64,000 nucleotides of DNA from Linepithema humile (lineage: Eukaryota; Arthropoda; Insecta; Hymenoptera; Formicidae). The stretch spans positions 18,169,656-18,233,655 of the forward strand of contig NC_090130.1 of NCBI RefSeq assembly GCF_040581485.1, written 5' to 3'. Below the pieces are notes generated by a model. The model did not search any database. It saw only the letters and a list, made by a program, of their open reading frames with translations, and was not told the DNA's origin. Shown piece after piece: positions 42,056-51,722 of this stretch. The position numbers and the translations under genes are program-made. How positions within the stretch are numbered: position 1 is the first letter of the stretch; each line of letters starts with the position of its first letter.

Positions 42056-42658
42056 ATGACATTAAGGATAATTGATAGTCATAAGAATATAGGAGAAATA
42101 TTAAATGAGAATATTAATAAAAATTATAAACATGTAATTTTTCTAGATTGGGACGATACTGTTATAAGTACAAGTTCACTAAATAATTATAAGTTTGAAT
42201 TTCGAAATCAAAGAGAAAACTTTGATATAATTGAAACATTTAAAGCTTTTTATATAAATGATTCGTGCCTTGCATTATATATATTGACATACAGACAGAA
42301 TCCATACGATGTTCAAGGAGAAGCTACAGAATTAAAAATAATGGAATATTTAAAATCAGATTATAAATGTAGAAGGACAGATACATATAATAGAATAGGT
42401 CCTATAATTTCTGTAGACTATGGATGTCCTAAAATAAACGTAATTCAAGAAATCATTAATGAAGATTTTAATAAAATAACTAATAATGTTCTTTTATATT
42501 TTGTAGATGATAACTATAAAAATATAGTAGGATGTTTATTATCAAGTAAATACGAAGATAACATGTTTATCTATTTTTTTCCAGACTCAAATGAAGACCT
42601 AACAATATCAAGAAATATAAACAAAAAAGCTAAAGAAATATTAAAATATTTAAAATAA
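42056..42658 (+). CDS. HAD-superfamily phosphatase-like protein, 200 aa
   Basis: The haloacid dehalogenase-type active site is visible. Motif I is FLDWDDT with D31 and D33, motif II is ILTY with T78, motif III is probably K126 in CPKIN, and motif IV is FVDDN with D151 and D152. These residues together support a Mg-dependent phosphohydrolase fold with little room for a cap domain. The substrate is unknown; small viral DxDxT phosphatases may act on nucleotides or proteins. The start follows TAAATATG directly and the frame is intact, unlike its neighbours. It is convergent with the minus-strand gene ending at 42673, only 14 bp away. Confidence 0.7.
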   Translation: MTLRIIDSHKNIGEILNENINKNYKHVIFLDWDDTVISTSSLNNYKFEFRNQRENFDIIETFKAFYINDSCLALYILTYRQNPYDVQGEATELKIMEYLKSDYKCRRTDTYNRIGPIISVDYGCPKINVIQEIINEDFNKITNNVLLYFVDDNYKNIVGCLLSSKYEDNMFIYFFPDSNEDLTISRNINKKAKEILKYLK

Positions 42659-42672
42659 AAATATATTAAAAT

Positions 42673-44106
42673 CTATTGAAATTTAGTACATTGTTTTACA
42701 ATCATTCCTAAGATATTTTCAAATTCTTCTATTGTCATCTTTTCAAATTGATAACTTTCGTCTTTAAACTGTTTTAATTCAAAATTATCATTTTTATATA
42801 CTATATTATTGATTGATTTTATTTTTAGATTTTCCTTCGGATTTGGTATCAACATGAAATTTCTTCCTATAATATATTCCATTACTGCTGTAGTACTATC
42901 AATAGATTCGATCTTATCGTCATCTTTCTCTTTTTTTACAGGCTTAAAAAATTTCAAGTTAGAATTAACTTTAAAGAATATAACAATGGGTCTATTTTTT
43001 TCACTGAATACAGTCTTTTTACTTCTCACAATTCTTTTTTTTCCTTTTGTATTGATTTGTTTGAGATATATTATATTTTTATTGTCTGTATTTCCAAAAA
43101 TCAATGGGATATAATCCCCGTTAAATATATATTCAGAGATATGCTTTTCAGTTAACTGTTCCTGAGACAATTTAGCTTTGACTAAATTACTGTCGATAAT
43201 AGCTGCCATTACAATATCCTTGCCACTAGGTTTAATACTTTCAAACTTATAGTTTTTAAAATTCTTCTTAAACTTAGGATTTTTCTTTATTTTATTAATA
43301 AAAGTCTTTACTATATCAAATTTATAACCTCCCTGTAGACATTCCGAATCTGATGTGTCGTCAACAGAATCTACAGAAAAAGAATTGATATAAAATATTC
43401 TTTTTTTTCTATCATTTTTTTTTCATTAATATGTTGCTTATCTTAATATCTTCAATTAAAATACTATCGTCTGATTCTGAAGTATATTCCTTCATAATTC
43501 TATTTAAATGCGAATATTTTTATAAAATCTTCTAGTAAAATTAGTTCCTATAGATTCGTTACTTGATTTGTATATAACACCAAATATATCATTATATCTC
43601 TCTTTAGTATAAAATATTTTAATCTCTTTATCATCGTCAATATCTTTTTTAAATACCGTTTTTACTGATTTTTTTTAGTGAATTTACTATTCCTTCCATT
43701 TTTTGCTTATCCATTAATATAAACGTATTATTTCCTATTTTAATATGTAATTAAACGAAAGTTCTCTCTCATAAAATATATTTAACTCGTGTGTTTTTGT
43801 ATCTTTCTTTGACAAATTTGCCTTAGATGTTAATATAATAGGTTCTGGATATACGTTTTTTCCAAATTCTAAATTATTTAAGCCTGTAACTTTATCTATA
43901 AATACATAATATATATATTCAAAATCTTTACAACGTGTAATTATTTTATAACACGTGTTCAATTTCTCTTTTTCATAAGTCATATCCGTAATAGTATCTT
44001 TATTGTACATAATAGTACTCAGTTTATCATTATATCCCTTTATAATTTTAGTTTTTATTAATAAAATATTAATTAAATTATCTAGCAAATGTTTATTAAC
44101 TTCCAT
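42673..44106 (-). pseudogene. Unidentified viral gene, ~478 codons, several frameshifts
   Basis: Two long open pieces, 44106-43735 (123 aa from ATG) and 43209-42673 (open upstream to about 43385), are linked by shorter open pieces in other frames across 43390-43735. Together they fit one gene of about 478 codons downstream of the RPO132 fragment on the same strand. Breaks fall at or near A-runs (for example ~43738, ~43670 and ~43425) and one at ~43515. The protein is Lys/Asn/Ile-rich with an acidic Asp/Ser stretch and a single QGGYK motif near 43320. I do not recognise the family. Position next to RPO132 makes a transcription or core protein plausible, but this is inference. Confidence 0.55.
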
Positions 44107-44154
44107 ACTAAAAACAGTTCAATTTAATAATTTATATTTCATATTTTATTTAAA

Positions 44155-44938
44155 CTATAAAAAATCGGGATACAATATTTTCTCTTTCACAATTTTTGGT
44201 ATTATAATTTTTCCCCTGCAATTTAAAGATTGTAAGAATACTTTACATGCATATGTAAAATTAAACTTATTCAATTCTGGAGAGTAACCCAAATTTTCAC
44301 ATCTGGTACACTTCCATCTAGAATAGTCAGGATTACTCTCATGAGTTGCGAAATCTCCGCATCTAGTACATATAAACGATTCAATTCTGTCTTCCACTGA
44401 ATCTGATAGTAAAGAGAGTAATACATCTGAAGCTCCATGGCACGCAATTCCGTCTCCCTCCATTTCTCCGAATCTTATTCCTCCTTGTCTTTTTTTCCAC
44501 TAGGTGCTTGAAGTAATTTTGTCTTCTTTCCTCTGTTTCTCACTGTTATTTTCTCAATAGCCATCTGAGTGAGTAATAGGTAATACTCCATACCCATAAA
44601 ATGTTTATTTCCACCATCACATTTTATCAATTCGTGTGTATAAGGATTGTATAGATCAACCAAACAAGATGCCTTTTCATTATACTCCTCGTCTGTAAGA
44701 TTATCATTATATCTCTTGTATCTATTTATTATTTAAGAATGATAAGAATCTAATCCTGTATTTGCAAAGGTTGATAATTTATAAGTTTAATACTTCCCTC
44801 GTTGTCTCCGAAAGGATTCGAAGAATAACTACTGGTAAGTTTTATCTGATTGTAGAAATTAAATGTCTTCCTAGATATAATAGAAACGCTGTTTATAATT
44901 ATATCCGGAGTTACCCCATTAATAGTATGAGGCAACAT
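44155..44938 (-). pseudogene. RPO132: DNA-directed RNA polymerase second-largest subunit, C-terminal quarter only
   Basis: The reading shows the Rpb2/RPO132 C-terminal landmarks in order: GVTPDIIIN near the upstream edge (44902-44928), FMGMEYYLLLTQMAIEK, KLLQAPSGKK, GGIRFGEMEGDGIACHGAS, and a four-cysteine zinc site (CTRC ... CTRC). These build the clamp-proximal hybrid-binding and anchor region in all multisubunit polymerases. About 258 codons remain, while the vaccinia protein is 1164 aa. Damage includes a frameshift near 44750, an in-frame TAA at 44733-44735, and a one-base shift in a homopolymer near 44490. The upstream end runs directly into the P4a gene, so the N-terminal three quarters are missing. 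No promoter precedes it. Confidence 0.9.
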
Positions 44939-46965
44939 CTTGTGTTTCCGTCAATTCTGTTAATAGTTCTCCAACATTATCATATACGTCTTTCAACCCT
45001 CCTTTTGGATTATCATCAATGTATTTCAGGAAATCAGATAAAGTCTCGTACACTTTTTTTCCTCCGTTGTTTTTTATTTTTTCATTCAGTTTATTTGTAA
45101 ATTTCTTCTTGTAATATATATTTAGTGGAACTATATCAGATATAGTATCTATATTAATATTATCTGATTCATTGAGGTATTTTAGACCTTTATAAAAATC
45201 AATATCTTCAGATGCAAAAAAATTATATTTTCTTAAATCATCATCATTTATAAAATTATTGATATCTTTATGATTCAGATCATTATATAATGATATTGGA
45301 TCATGACTTTCGTTAAAATGTAATTCTTCGCAAGTTTTATTTCTTCCTTTTTCTTCTTCTATAGTAGAAAAACTATTAATAAAATTTATCAAAGGACCCA
45401 ATTTTTTTATACTATTGTTAATATCTGGAACATTTTTTTTGTAGATAAAATGTTTTTAAAGCAAGTTACATTTGGCAGTGGACTGACATCCAATTTGACT
45501 ACTTCCTTGTTACATCTTATCATTTTAGTAGATTTAACTTTAAATCCAAGTTTTCTAAGTATAAATTCTATAAATCTTTGTTTTTCAACATTATTGCTGA
45601 ATATTTCGTCGTTATTTACATTTTGATAATCATCGAATAAATATAGATATATATTTAGTATTTGGTAAGGAGATTTTGAAAGTTTTGCATTTTCTATAAA
45701 TTTTATAGAACCTTTCTTATCAAGACCAAAGTTGTTTTTTGTACCGCACTTTATCTCAACAGGCTTTTCGATCTTGTCATCACATATTTGTATTTTAAAT
45801 TTTTAAAGAAATCAAACATTGTAATTTTATCATCGAATGGAATTGGAATTATAGATATTAGTTTAATATCATTTTCATCGCCTATCCTATCAAGTATATC
45901 AGAAAGAGGATATGTGTACGTAGAGCCTTTATGATTAAAAATAGCAAATACATAATTTACATTTTCTAAAAAATATCTAGTAAATATATCTAATTTTTTA
46001 TAGTCAGAATACTTCATTGTAGTCTGATTTAAAGGTGATGCTTTTCCAATATCGTCTCCTTCTATTTCCATACTGTATAAAAATCTTAACGGATCTATAT
46101 ACTCAAACATTTCACTTATATTCCTATCGTCAATATTTTTATAACTTTCGTATTTAATATTTGATCTATTATTCCTAATTAAATTTATAATATCGTCATT
46201 AACATTCAAATTATTGAAATGTTTTGACAACACTTCTCTCAATAAATATTTATCATTGTCTGACGTGGTAATATTAACACAATTATTAACATCATTTTTT
46301 TAAAAATTATCATATTCTGTATTTCCAATTTTGTTTTCGTGTTTGTTAAATATATTTTTTATGAAAAGAGAAAATAAATAAAAATCAGGATTTTCCTTTA
46401 TATTATTAAATTTTGGATCAGTAATATATGACGTGATATTTTTTAAAACTTCTATGTTTACAGGTGCTAAATAATAGTTATCAGATATCATATCAAGAAT
46501 AGATGTTTTCTTACTATCGAAAAAATTGAAATTTGGAATGATCTCTGGAAAAAGATCTTTTAAACATTTTCCGTCTGAATTATTTTCTCCTCAAGCAATT
46601 CTAGATATAGATTCAGGATATGTTGTTCTTACAAACTTTAAAAAATTATTTGTATTTTCATCCAACAGTGTGTAGTTATCATCATGTTTTTTGTAAGGAT
46701 TTATTATAGATAAGTCTGGATTTAACTTTATTCCTCCTCCTAATTTAATTTTGTACGGAAATATATTTTTAACATAAAATGATAGTGTGTTAGATACTAA
46801 GTTAGCTAATCCTACGTCATCTTTGTTATCCTCTAGATGACAATTGTTTTCATTTAACTTTAATAACTTTTCTATTTCATCAAGTTCGTTCCTTTTATAA
46901 TTATACGATAATAAATTTATTTTATCACATATAAAATCTAGTTTTATTTTTTCTAGTTTACCCAT
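44919..46965 (-). pseudogene. P4a: Poxvirus major core protein P4a precursor, degraded
   Basis: The start at 46965 sits in a TAAATG late promoter (CATTTA on the plus strand). The ~680-codon gene matches the P4a family by segment order, notably a YVFAIFNHKGSTYTYPLSDI region (~45950) and an RKLGFKVKSTK region (~45560). P4a is cleaved during virion maturation and forms core wall. Candidate GG-X-K processing motifs occur at ~46725-46742, ~45057-45068 and ~44992-45007. It is broken by in-frame stops TGA at 46591-46593 and TAA at 46300-46302, and by frameshifts near 45800 and in an A8 run near 45435. It is shorter than vaccinia P4a (~890 aa). Its last codons run into RPO132 sequence. Confidence 0.85.
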
Positions 46966-46968
46966 TTA
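46963..46968 (-). promoter_or_regulatory. TAAATG late-promoter initiator of P4a
   Basis: CATTTA on the plus strand, immediately over the P4a start codon; the sequence upstream of the start (AAAAAATACTAAATAA region on the plus side) is AT-rich and shared with the divergent A11-like gene. Confidence 0.75.
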
Positions 46969-47008
46969 GTAAAGAAAAAAATACTAAATAAATAATTTAT
47001 ATATCAAT

Positions 47009-48053
47009 ATGTTGGACAAAGATAGTTATATCAATTCTGATTCTATAGATAATAAGACTTTATTGAAAGCTCATGATTTCAAAAGAGATGAAAATCCATT
47101 CAAATTGAATAAATATGATGTGGTTTACGGATCTCTTGATTATGAATATGTAAAGAATTGTATTGAAAATTCTTCAGACAATAACGAAGATCGATTAATT
47201 GGAAGAGATATGATAAGAAATTTATTTTTTTATTTTTATTTTTTTATTCGGACTTGAAGAAAAGAATATCTTACGAGTCAAAGACTTATTTGATATATGT
47301 GAGATAAATACGGAACATGGTACTGAAAACAATAAGGTTCTTGATAATATAATCGATGATAGTATAACTGATGATAATATAGCCGATGATGATATAATAG
47401 ATAATATAATTTTAGATTATAAAAATGAAGGAAAGGATTGTACGTTAGATTTTAGTGTATTGGAAGACATAGATGAGATAAGTAGGTTGTACGATGAAGA
47501 TATAGTTGATAAAGTAATTGAAAAAAATGTTCAAATGATCGAATACAAAAATACTCCAAAGATAGAACAAAATGTCGATCCAGAAGCTTATATTAAGATT
47601 CAACGTAAGTATAAAAGCGATAAACTGAATAAATTAACAGAACTTTTAGAAAATCAAAGTATTTCTGAAGTTATAAGAAAGAAAAGAGATATTGTATATT
47701 TCTGCAAGAACAATAATCTTAATATGGAAATGTGTGATTTGGATGATCTATCAAATTCTGATATTAATAATATATACAACAAAATCTCAGAAAACGAATC
47801 ATCTGATCTTACAACCATATTAATAATAGGATCGATAAACTTGTTAGAGTTTATAGCTGTAAAAGTATTTGAGATAGAAAGTCTTAATGGATTTACAAAC
47901 GACGAGTTCCTTAAAGAGACAAATAAATTTAGAACAAAATTTAAATCGACAGTTAATTATATAGATGATAAGGTAGGAAATCCTAATAGACCTGGGATGG
48001 ATATAATTATATATATAGGTTTCAGAATTCTACAGAGACTAACTATGAAGTAA
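47009..48053 (+). pseudogene. A11-like viral membrane-assembly protein candidate, one frameshift
   Basis: An ATG at 47009 opens a frame to 47257. After a T-rich low-complexity stretch (47220-47250) the reading continues in another frame to 48053, about 347 codons in all. An acidic Asp/Ile repeat lies at ~47340-47415, and a hydrophobic segment (LTTILIIGSINLLEFIAV) lies near the C-terminus. Vaccinia A11 (318 aa), needed for crescent membrane formation, lies on the opposite strand between P4a and A12, exactly this position and orientation. Assignment rests mainly on synteny and length; I cannot point to a signature motif. The 3' end overlaps the convergent A12-like gene by 15 bp. Confidence 0.5.
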
Positions 48054-48404
48054 TTGTTTACTTTTTTTTGTATTCCTTTTTCCTCCCCAGCTATCGATGT
48101 CTTCAACTTCATCTATTCCGTCTAGTACATCTGATTTTTTTGAAACTTTTAATCCTCCGTTATTTTCTGAATTTGGATGCTTTATTAGATCGCTAGTGAT
48201 TATATATTTAGTACCGGAATTAGTTTTGTCCTCGTAGTACGAAAAATATTTGTCTGTACCTTTAACATGTCCCCATTTTATTTCTTTTCCAAATCCTTTG
48301 TTTCCTCCTTTTGTAAAGTTCATTTTTTCACGAAAAGCAGGCATCTCTGCTATAACGTTCAATCTCTTAATGGCCAATGATTGTTTGTCTATTTTTTCTT
48401 CCAT
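48039..48404 (-). CDS. A12-like virion core protein candidate, 121 aa
   Basis: The start at 48404 lies in TAAATG (CATTTA at 48402-48407). The protein is basic and Gly-rich with three GG-X-K/R sites: GGNK (residues 33-36), GGLK (83-86) and GGKR (107-110). Vaccinia A12 is a small core protein cut at several AG-X sites and sits at the same place in the P4a-A11-A12-A13-A14 order. This homologue is shorter (192 aa in vaccinia). If the GG sites are processed, it would yield several small peptides. Synteny and site pattern support the call; sequence similarity is weak. The frame is intact. Confidence 0.5.
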   Translation of the reverse strand: MEEKIDKQSLAIKRLNVIAEMPAFREKMNFTKGGNKGFGKEIKWGHVKGTDKYFSYYEDKTNSGTKYIITSDLIKHPNSENNGGLKVSKKSDVLDGIDEVEDIDSWGGKRNTKKSKQLLHS

Positions 48405-48407
48405 TTA
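48402..48407 (-). promoter_or_regulatory. TAAATG initiator of the A12-like gene
   Basis: CATTTA on the plus strand over the start codon. The same element stands at 48769-48774, 49454-49459 and 52994-52999 for three further minus-strand genes. Confidence 0.7.
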
Positions 48408-48429
48408 TATATATTAAATAAGTTAATAT

Positions 48430-48771
48430 TTAACTAGTCTCTCTTAAAATAATTTCTTCTTTCACAATCTTATTTACAGATGATAGAATTTCTTCTTTCA
48501 TACTATTGATTTTTTCATTAATATCTTTTATCTCTTTTACAATATTTATATTAATCTCTTTCTTTAAACTATCTAGTTTATCATCCATATCTGACTCCTT
48601 GCTGCAGTCACTAATGTACTTTTCGTAAAGTTTGGGATTTTCTTTGAAAAATTCTTTTGTGTGAACAAAATTATCTTGAACATTTATAATATCCCTTGAT
48701 GTAATCTTGATATACAAGAATAAAATCACTGTTATTAGCACAACAATAGATACAATTAGTAAAATGCTCAT
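48430..48771 (-). CDS. Small virion membrane protein candidate with N-terminal TM and coiled coil, 113 aa
   Basis: The start at 48771 is in TAAATG. Residues ~3-23 form one strongly hydrophobic segment (LLIVSIVVLITVILFLYI), followed by a hydrophilic region and a heptad-like coiled coil at ~62-105 (KLDSLKKEININIVKEIKDI). The architecture fits a type III or signal-anchor protein with a short N-terminus. It occupies the place of vaccinia A13, a 70 aa membrane protein of the mature virion with an N-terminal TM. The upstream gene at 49174 has the same plan, so the two may be tandem paralogues. Function is inferred only. Confidence 0.5.
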   Translation of the reverse strand: MSILLIVSIVVLITVILFLYIKITSRDIINVQDNFVHTKEFFKENPKLYEKYISDCSKESDMDDKLDSLKKEININIVKEIKDINEKINSMKEEILSSVNKIVKEEIILRETS

Positions 48772-48797
48772 TTATATAAATGAATAATTACAAAAGC

Positions 48798-49174
48798 TTA
48801 TTTTTCCTCTAAAATTTTTCTTTTAAGCACATTAATATCGTCATTCTTTTCATTTATTTTAATTTCTATATCATTAACTTTTTTTCTACATCATTTATTT
48901 TATTTGACACTTGTGTTATTTGAGATGTTAAATCTAGAGATAATTCATTTAAATCTTTAACCAAATCTTCCAATTCTTCTATATTTTCAACTTTAAAGTC
49001 AAATATTTGTGTCTCTTTTTGTCTTAAATCCTTAAAATATTCGTCGTTAAATTTATCTATTTCCTTTCTAGTTTCTTTTATAATAAGATGTTCATTATAA
49101 TTAAAAAGAAATATTATAATAATTATGACTATGATTACTACAGAAGTTATTGGAATAAAAAAATTTTCATTCAT
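48798..49174 (-). pseudogene. Second N-terminal-TM / coiled-coil protein, frameshifted near its end
   Basis: From ATG at 49174 the frame is open for 102 codons to 48866. The TM is at residues ~5-24 (FIPITSVVIIVIIIIIFLF), then Glu/Lys-rich sequence with coiled-coil heptads. A one-base shift in an A7 run (~48880) cuts the coiled coil early; the other frame continues it to a stop at 48798, giving about 125 codons. Architecture matches the adjacent 48430-48771 gene. Likely a small virion membrane protein; the family is not certain. The homopolymer break could be a sequencing error. Confidence 0.5.
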
Positions 49175-49198
49175 ATTATTTATATAAATAATAAGCTT

Positions 49199-49456
49199 CT
49201 ACATTTTTACAGATCCGTATCCTATGCATAAATTAACGAACAAGAACATACATAATATTACTGATAATATATCAAAGTATGTGGCTCCTAAGAGATAATT
49301 ATCTCCATTTTCAATATATTTATCGCATATTGCCATTATGAGTGTTATAAATATAGCTAAAATAATAATTCCTAATGTAATCCATCTTGTGTTTTCGCGT
49401 AAAAAATTCGATGATTTTTTTACATTATCAGATATAGCACTAGAGTACTTATCCAT
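49199..49456 (-). CDS. Two-TM virion membrane protein, A14-like candidate, 85 aa
   Basis: The start at 49456 lies in TAAATG (49454-49459). Two hydrophobic segments at residues ~26-44 (WITLGIIILAIFITLIMAI) and ~57-77 (ATYFDILSVILCMFLFVNLC) are separated by a short polar loop. Vaccinia A14 has 90 aa and the same hairpin topology. It is a main mature-virion membrane component that acts with A17 in crescent formation. Position next to A12/A13-like genes agrees. No motif confirms it, so similarity could be one of architecture only. Confidence 0.55.
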   Translation of the reverse strand: MDKYSSAISDNVKKSSNFLRENTRWITLGIIILAIFITLIMAICDKYIENGDNYLLGATYFDILSVILCMFLFVNLCIGYGSVKM

Positions 49457-49486
49457 TTATATGATAACAAATTAGATTGATGTCAT

Positions 49487-49806
49487 TCATTTACTGTATA
49501 TCATAGGTACAATTTTATCATATTCTTTAACAATATCTAACTCTATTCTAGTCCCGTTTATTGTAAATATAACATTATCACCTACAATATCCATTATACC
49601 ATCAGAACTATGTATATTATCATTACTACTAAAAACTGTAAATTTTTTGACAATGGGTAGATTATATTTTTTTTTATCTTATTATCCATATTCATAACAA
49701 CAGATCTTACTACAAGTTCATAAATACTTAGTGGATATACACTAAGTATAATGAATATTATAGATATACATGTAAAAATAATATTGAAAATATTTAGAAA
49801 TAGCAT
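49487..49806 (-). pseudogene. G3-like entry/fusion-complex membrane protein candidate, frameshifted
   Basis: The start at 49806 is in TAAATG (49804-49809). Residues 1-23 form one TM (IFNIIFTCISIIFIILSVYP). A shift in a T-rich run (~49665-49675) moves the reading to another frame, which stays open to a TGA at 49487, about 105 codons in total. The short TM-plus-small-domain plan, the FTINGTRIELDI segment and the VPMIYSK end resemble poxvirus G3, a ~111 aa component of the entry/fusion complex. It is divergent with NPH-I; the two starts are only 26 bp apart, so both late promoters share this gap. Confidence 0.5.
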
Positions 49807-49834
49807 TTATATCAAATATTAATATCATTAAATG
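49804..49834. promoter_or_regulatory. Divergent pair of TAAATG late-promoter elements (G3-like / NPH-I)
   Basis: CATTTA at 49804-49809 is the minus-strand TAAATG at the G3-like start, and TAAATG at 49829-49834 holds the NPH-I start codon. TAAAT overlapping the ATG is the poxvirus late initiator, which gives 5' poly(A) leaders. Confidence 0.8.
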
Positions 49835-51719
49835 GGTGAATTGGAAAAGATAGTTGCTCAACACATTAATTATGCAATAGAAAACACAAAAAGTCTAGAC
49901 ATTAATATGAAAGATAAAATACTGACAGAATATCAATCTTTTCCGTCTAGAGTTTTCATAGGATTGAAGACACTATCTAGTTTACTTGTATTTTGGGACA
50001 CTGGATTTGGAAAAACTTTATTAGGATTATATATAATTAAGAATATCACATACATATATCCTTCGTGGAGAATATTTATATTTGTAAAAGCTAGTTTACA
50101 CAAAATTTGGGAGGAAGGAGTATCTGATTATTGTAATAAGAAAGTTGAGATACTACATTATGATGATAATAACGTTTTTTTTTAAATTTAAAGGAAAATT
50201 AGAAAATTATAAGAACAAAAGAGACAGAGTATTAATTATAATTGACGAAGCGCACAATTTCATACTACGAAATAAAGAAAAGGATTACGACAACAAAGAG
50301 AGAAAAATAAACAGATTATACAGACTTATAAGTAATGTTTGTAATGAAAAATACAATAAACTACTTCTAATGTCTGCAACTCCGGTTGTAAACGATATAA
50401 AAGAGTTTAATATTCTTGTAAATTTGCTTAGAAAAAATATTGTAAATTTTGACGAAAGATATTTTGATGACGAAAAGTTAGTTAACAGAAATAGGTTGAA
50501 GAACGGACTACTTTCAATAGTTTCGTACCAAAAAGTTGAAAACGATTCGTTAACAAATACAATTGAAAATGATAATTTTGCATCTAAACGCATTCACATA
50601 TACAAAATACTAATGACAGATTATCAAGAATCATTTTACAACGAGGCAGAAAAATATGAGTCCTTGAACAAAGATTTGTATAAATTGAAACCTATAAGGA
50701 GAATGGTTTCAACATTTGTATACGACGGTTTGAAGATCAGAGAGAAAATGACAGAAGAGGAATTTAATAACTTTATAAAATCAAAACTTTCTTCTTTTAG
50801 ACGCAATATAGAAAATATGAGTTTTGATGATAAAATTATCCAGAAATTTATAAATAATGATGATGACAATATAAACGATGAAAATTTTTATAAACTAAAA
50901 CAATATTCATGTAAATACATAGAAGCATGTAGACTTATATTAAAGTTAAAAGGTAAATGTTTAATATATGAACTATTTGTAAGTTACGAAGGAATATCCA
51001 CACACACACACACACACTTAAGGAATATTTAAAATTATTTAAAATTAGTTTTATAGAATATTCCAAATTATCAAATATTAGGGAAAGAAACTTATCAGAG
51101 TTTAATCACATTAATAACGACAGTGGAAAATACGTAAAATGTTGTATTTTTACTAATGCTGGTAGTGAAGGAGTGTCTTTTACATGTGTTAATGATCTTG
51201 TTGTTTTGGATATACCGTGGTCAGAATCTCAATTGAGACAAATTATAGGAAGATCATTGAGATATGGATCTCATTATAATATAGATAGAAAGTATGTAAA
51301 TGTTCATATAATATTAGCATTTACAAAAAATGGAAAATCTTCTGATAACGAAATGTTTCAACTTATAAGAAGAAAATTAAATAGAATAACTCAATTGTAC
51401 TCTTCTCAAAGAGTCGTCAATTGAATTTATTTATAACAAGTACAATACATTAGAACCTATAAACGAAGAATATATTTTTGATACTATAAAAAATAATAAA
51501 ATAGAATATGTAAATGAATCTAAAACATATAAGATCAAAAAAGTTATCAAAATAAAGTACGTTATTTCAGATATTATTGAAGACGGATATTTTGATTCTG
51601 AATCAAAGTATATATATGACAAAGATATAAATTTAGTTTGTAAGGCTAAAGAAACTAATGGTATTTTGGATTTGTTCGTTAGAAATGGAGAATTGATTTA
51701 TAATGTTGATAACTTATAA
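49832..51719 (+). pseudogene. NPH-I: Nucleoside triphosphatase I (NPH-I), broken in three places
   Basis: NPH-I is the SNF2/DExH-type ATPase in poxvirus cores that drives early transcript release. The start at 49832 is in TAAATG. Visible motifs: Q-motif-like YQSFPSRVFIGL (34-45), Walker A TGFGKT (57-62), DEAH in LIIIDEAHNF (~50235), motif III LMSATP (~50370), and motifs V-VI SEGVSFTCVNDL ... QIIGRSLRYGSH (51165-51275). The full span of ~629 codons matches the usual ~631. Breaks: a T-run shift at ~50175, a (CA)n tract at 50999-51017, and a small indel near 51410-51424, after which the C-terminus is open to 51719. The helicase core residues remain. It abuts the NMT gene by 3 bp. Confidence 0.92.
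50999..51017. repeat. (CA)n microsatellite inside the NPH-I gene, flanked by a direct repeat
   Basis: A (CA)9-10 tract interrupts the coding frame. AAGGAATAT lies just before it (50989-50997) and again just after it (51020-51028). Translation through the tract gives a Thr-His run and then a stop. Confidence 0.85.
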
Positions 51720-51722
51720 ATA

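Noticed and set aside
42809..44287. Plus-strand frames of 101 and 94 codons
   Set aside because: Antisense shadows of the degraded minus-strand viral genes.
50285..50869. Minus-strand frames of 102 and 77 codons
   Set aside because: Antisense to the NPH-I helicase core.
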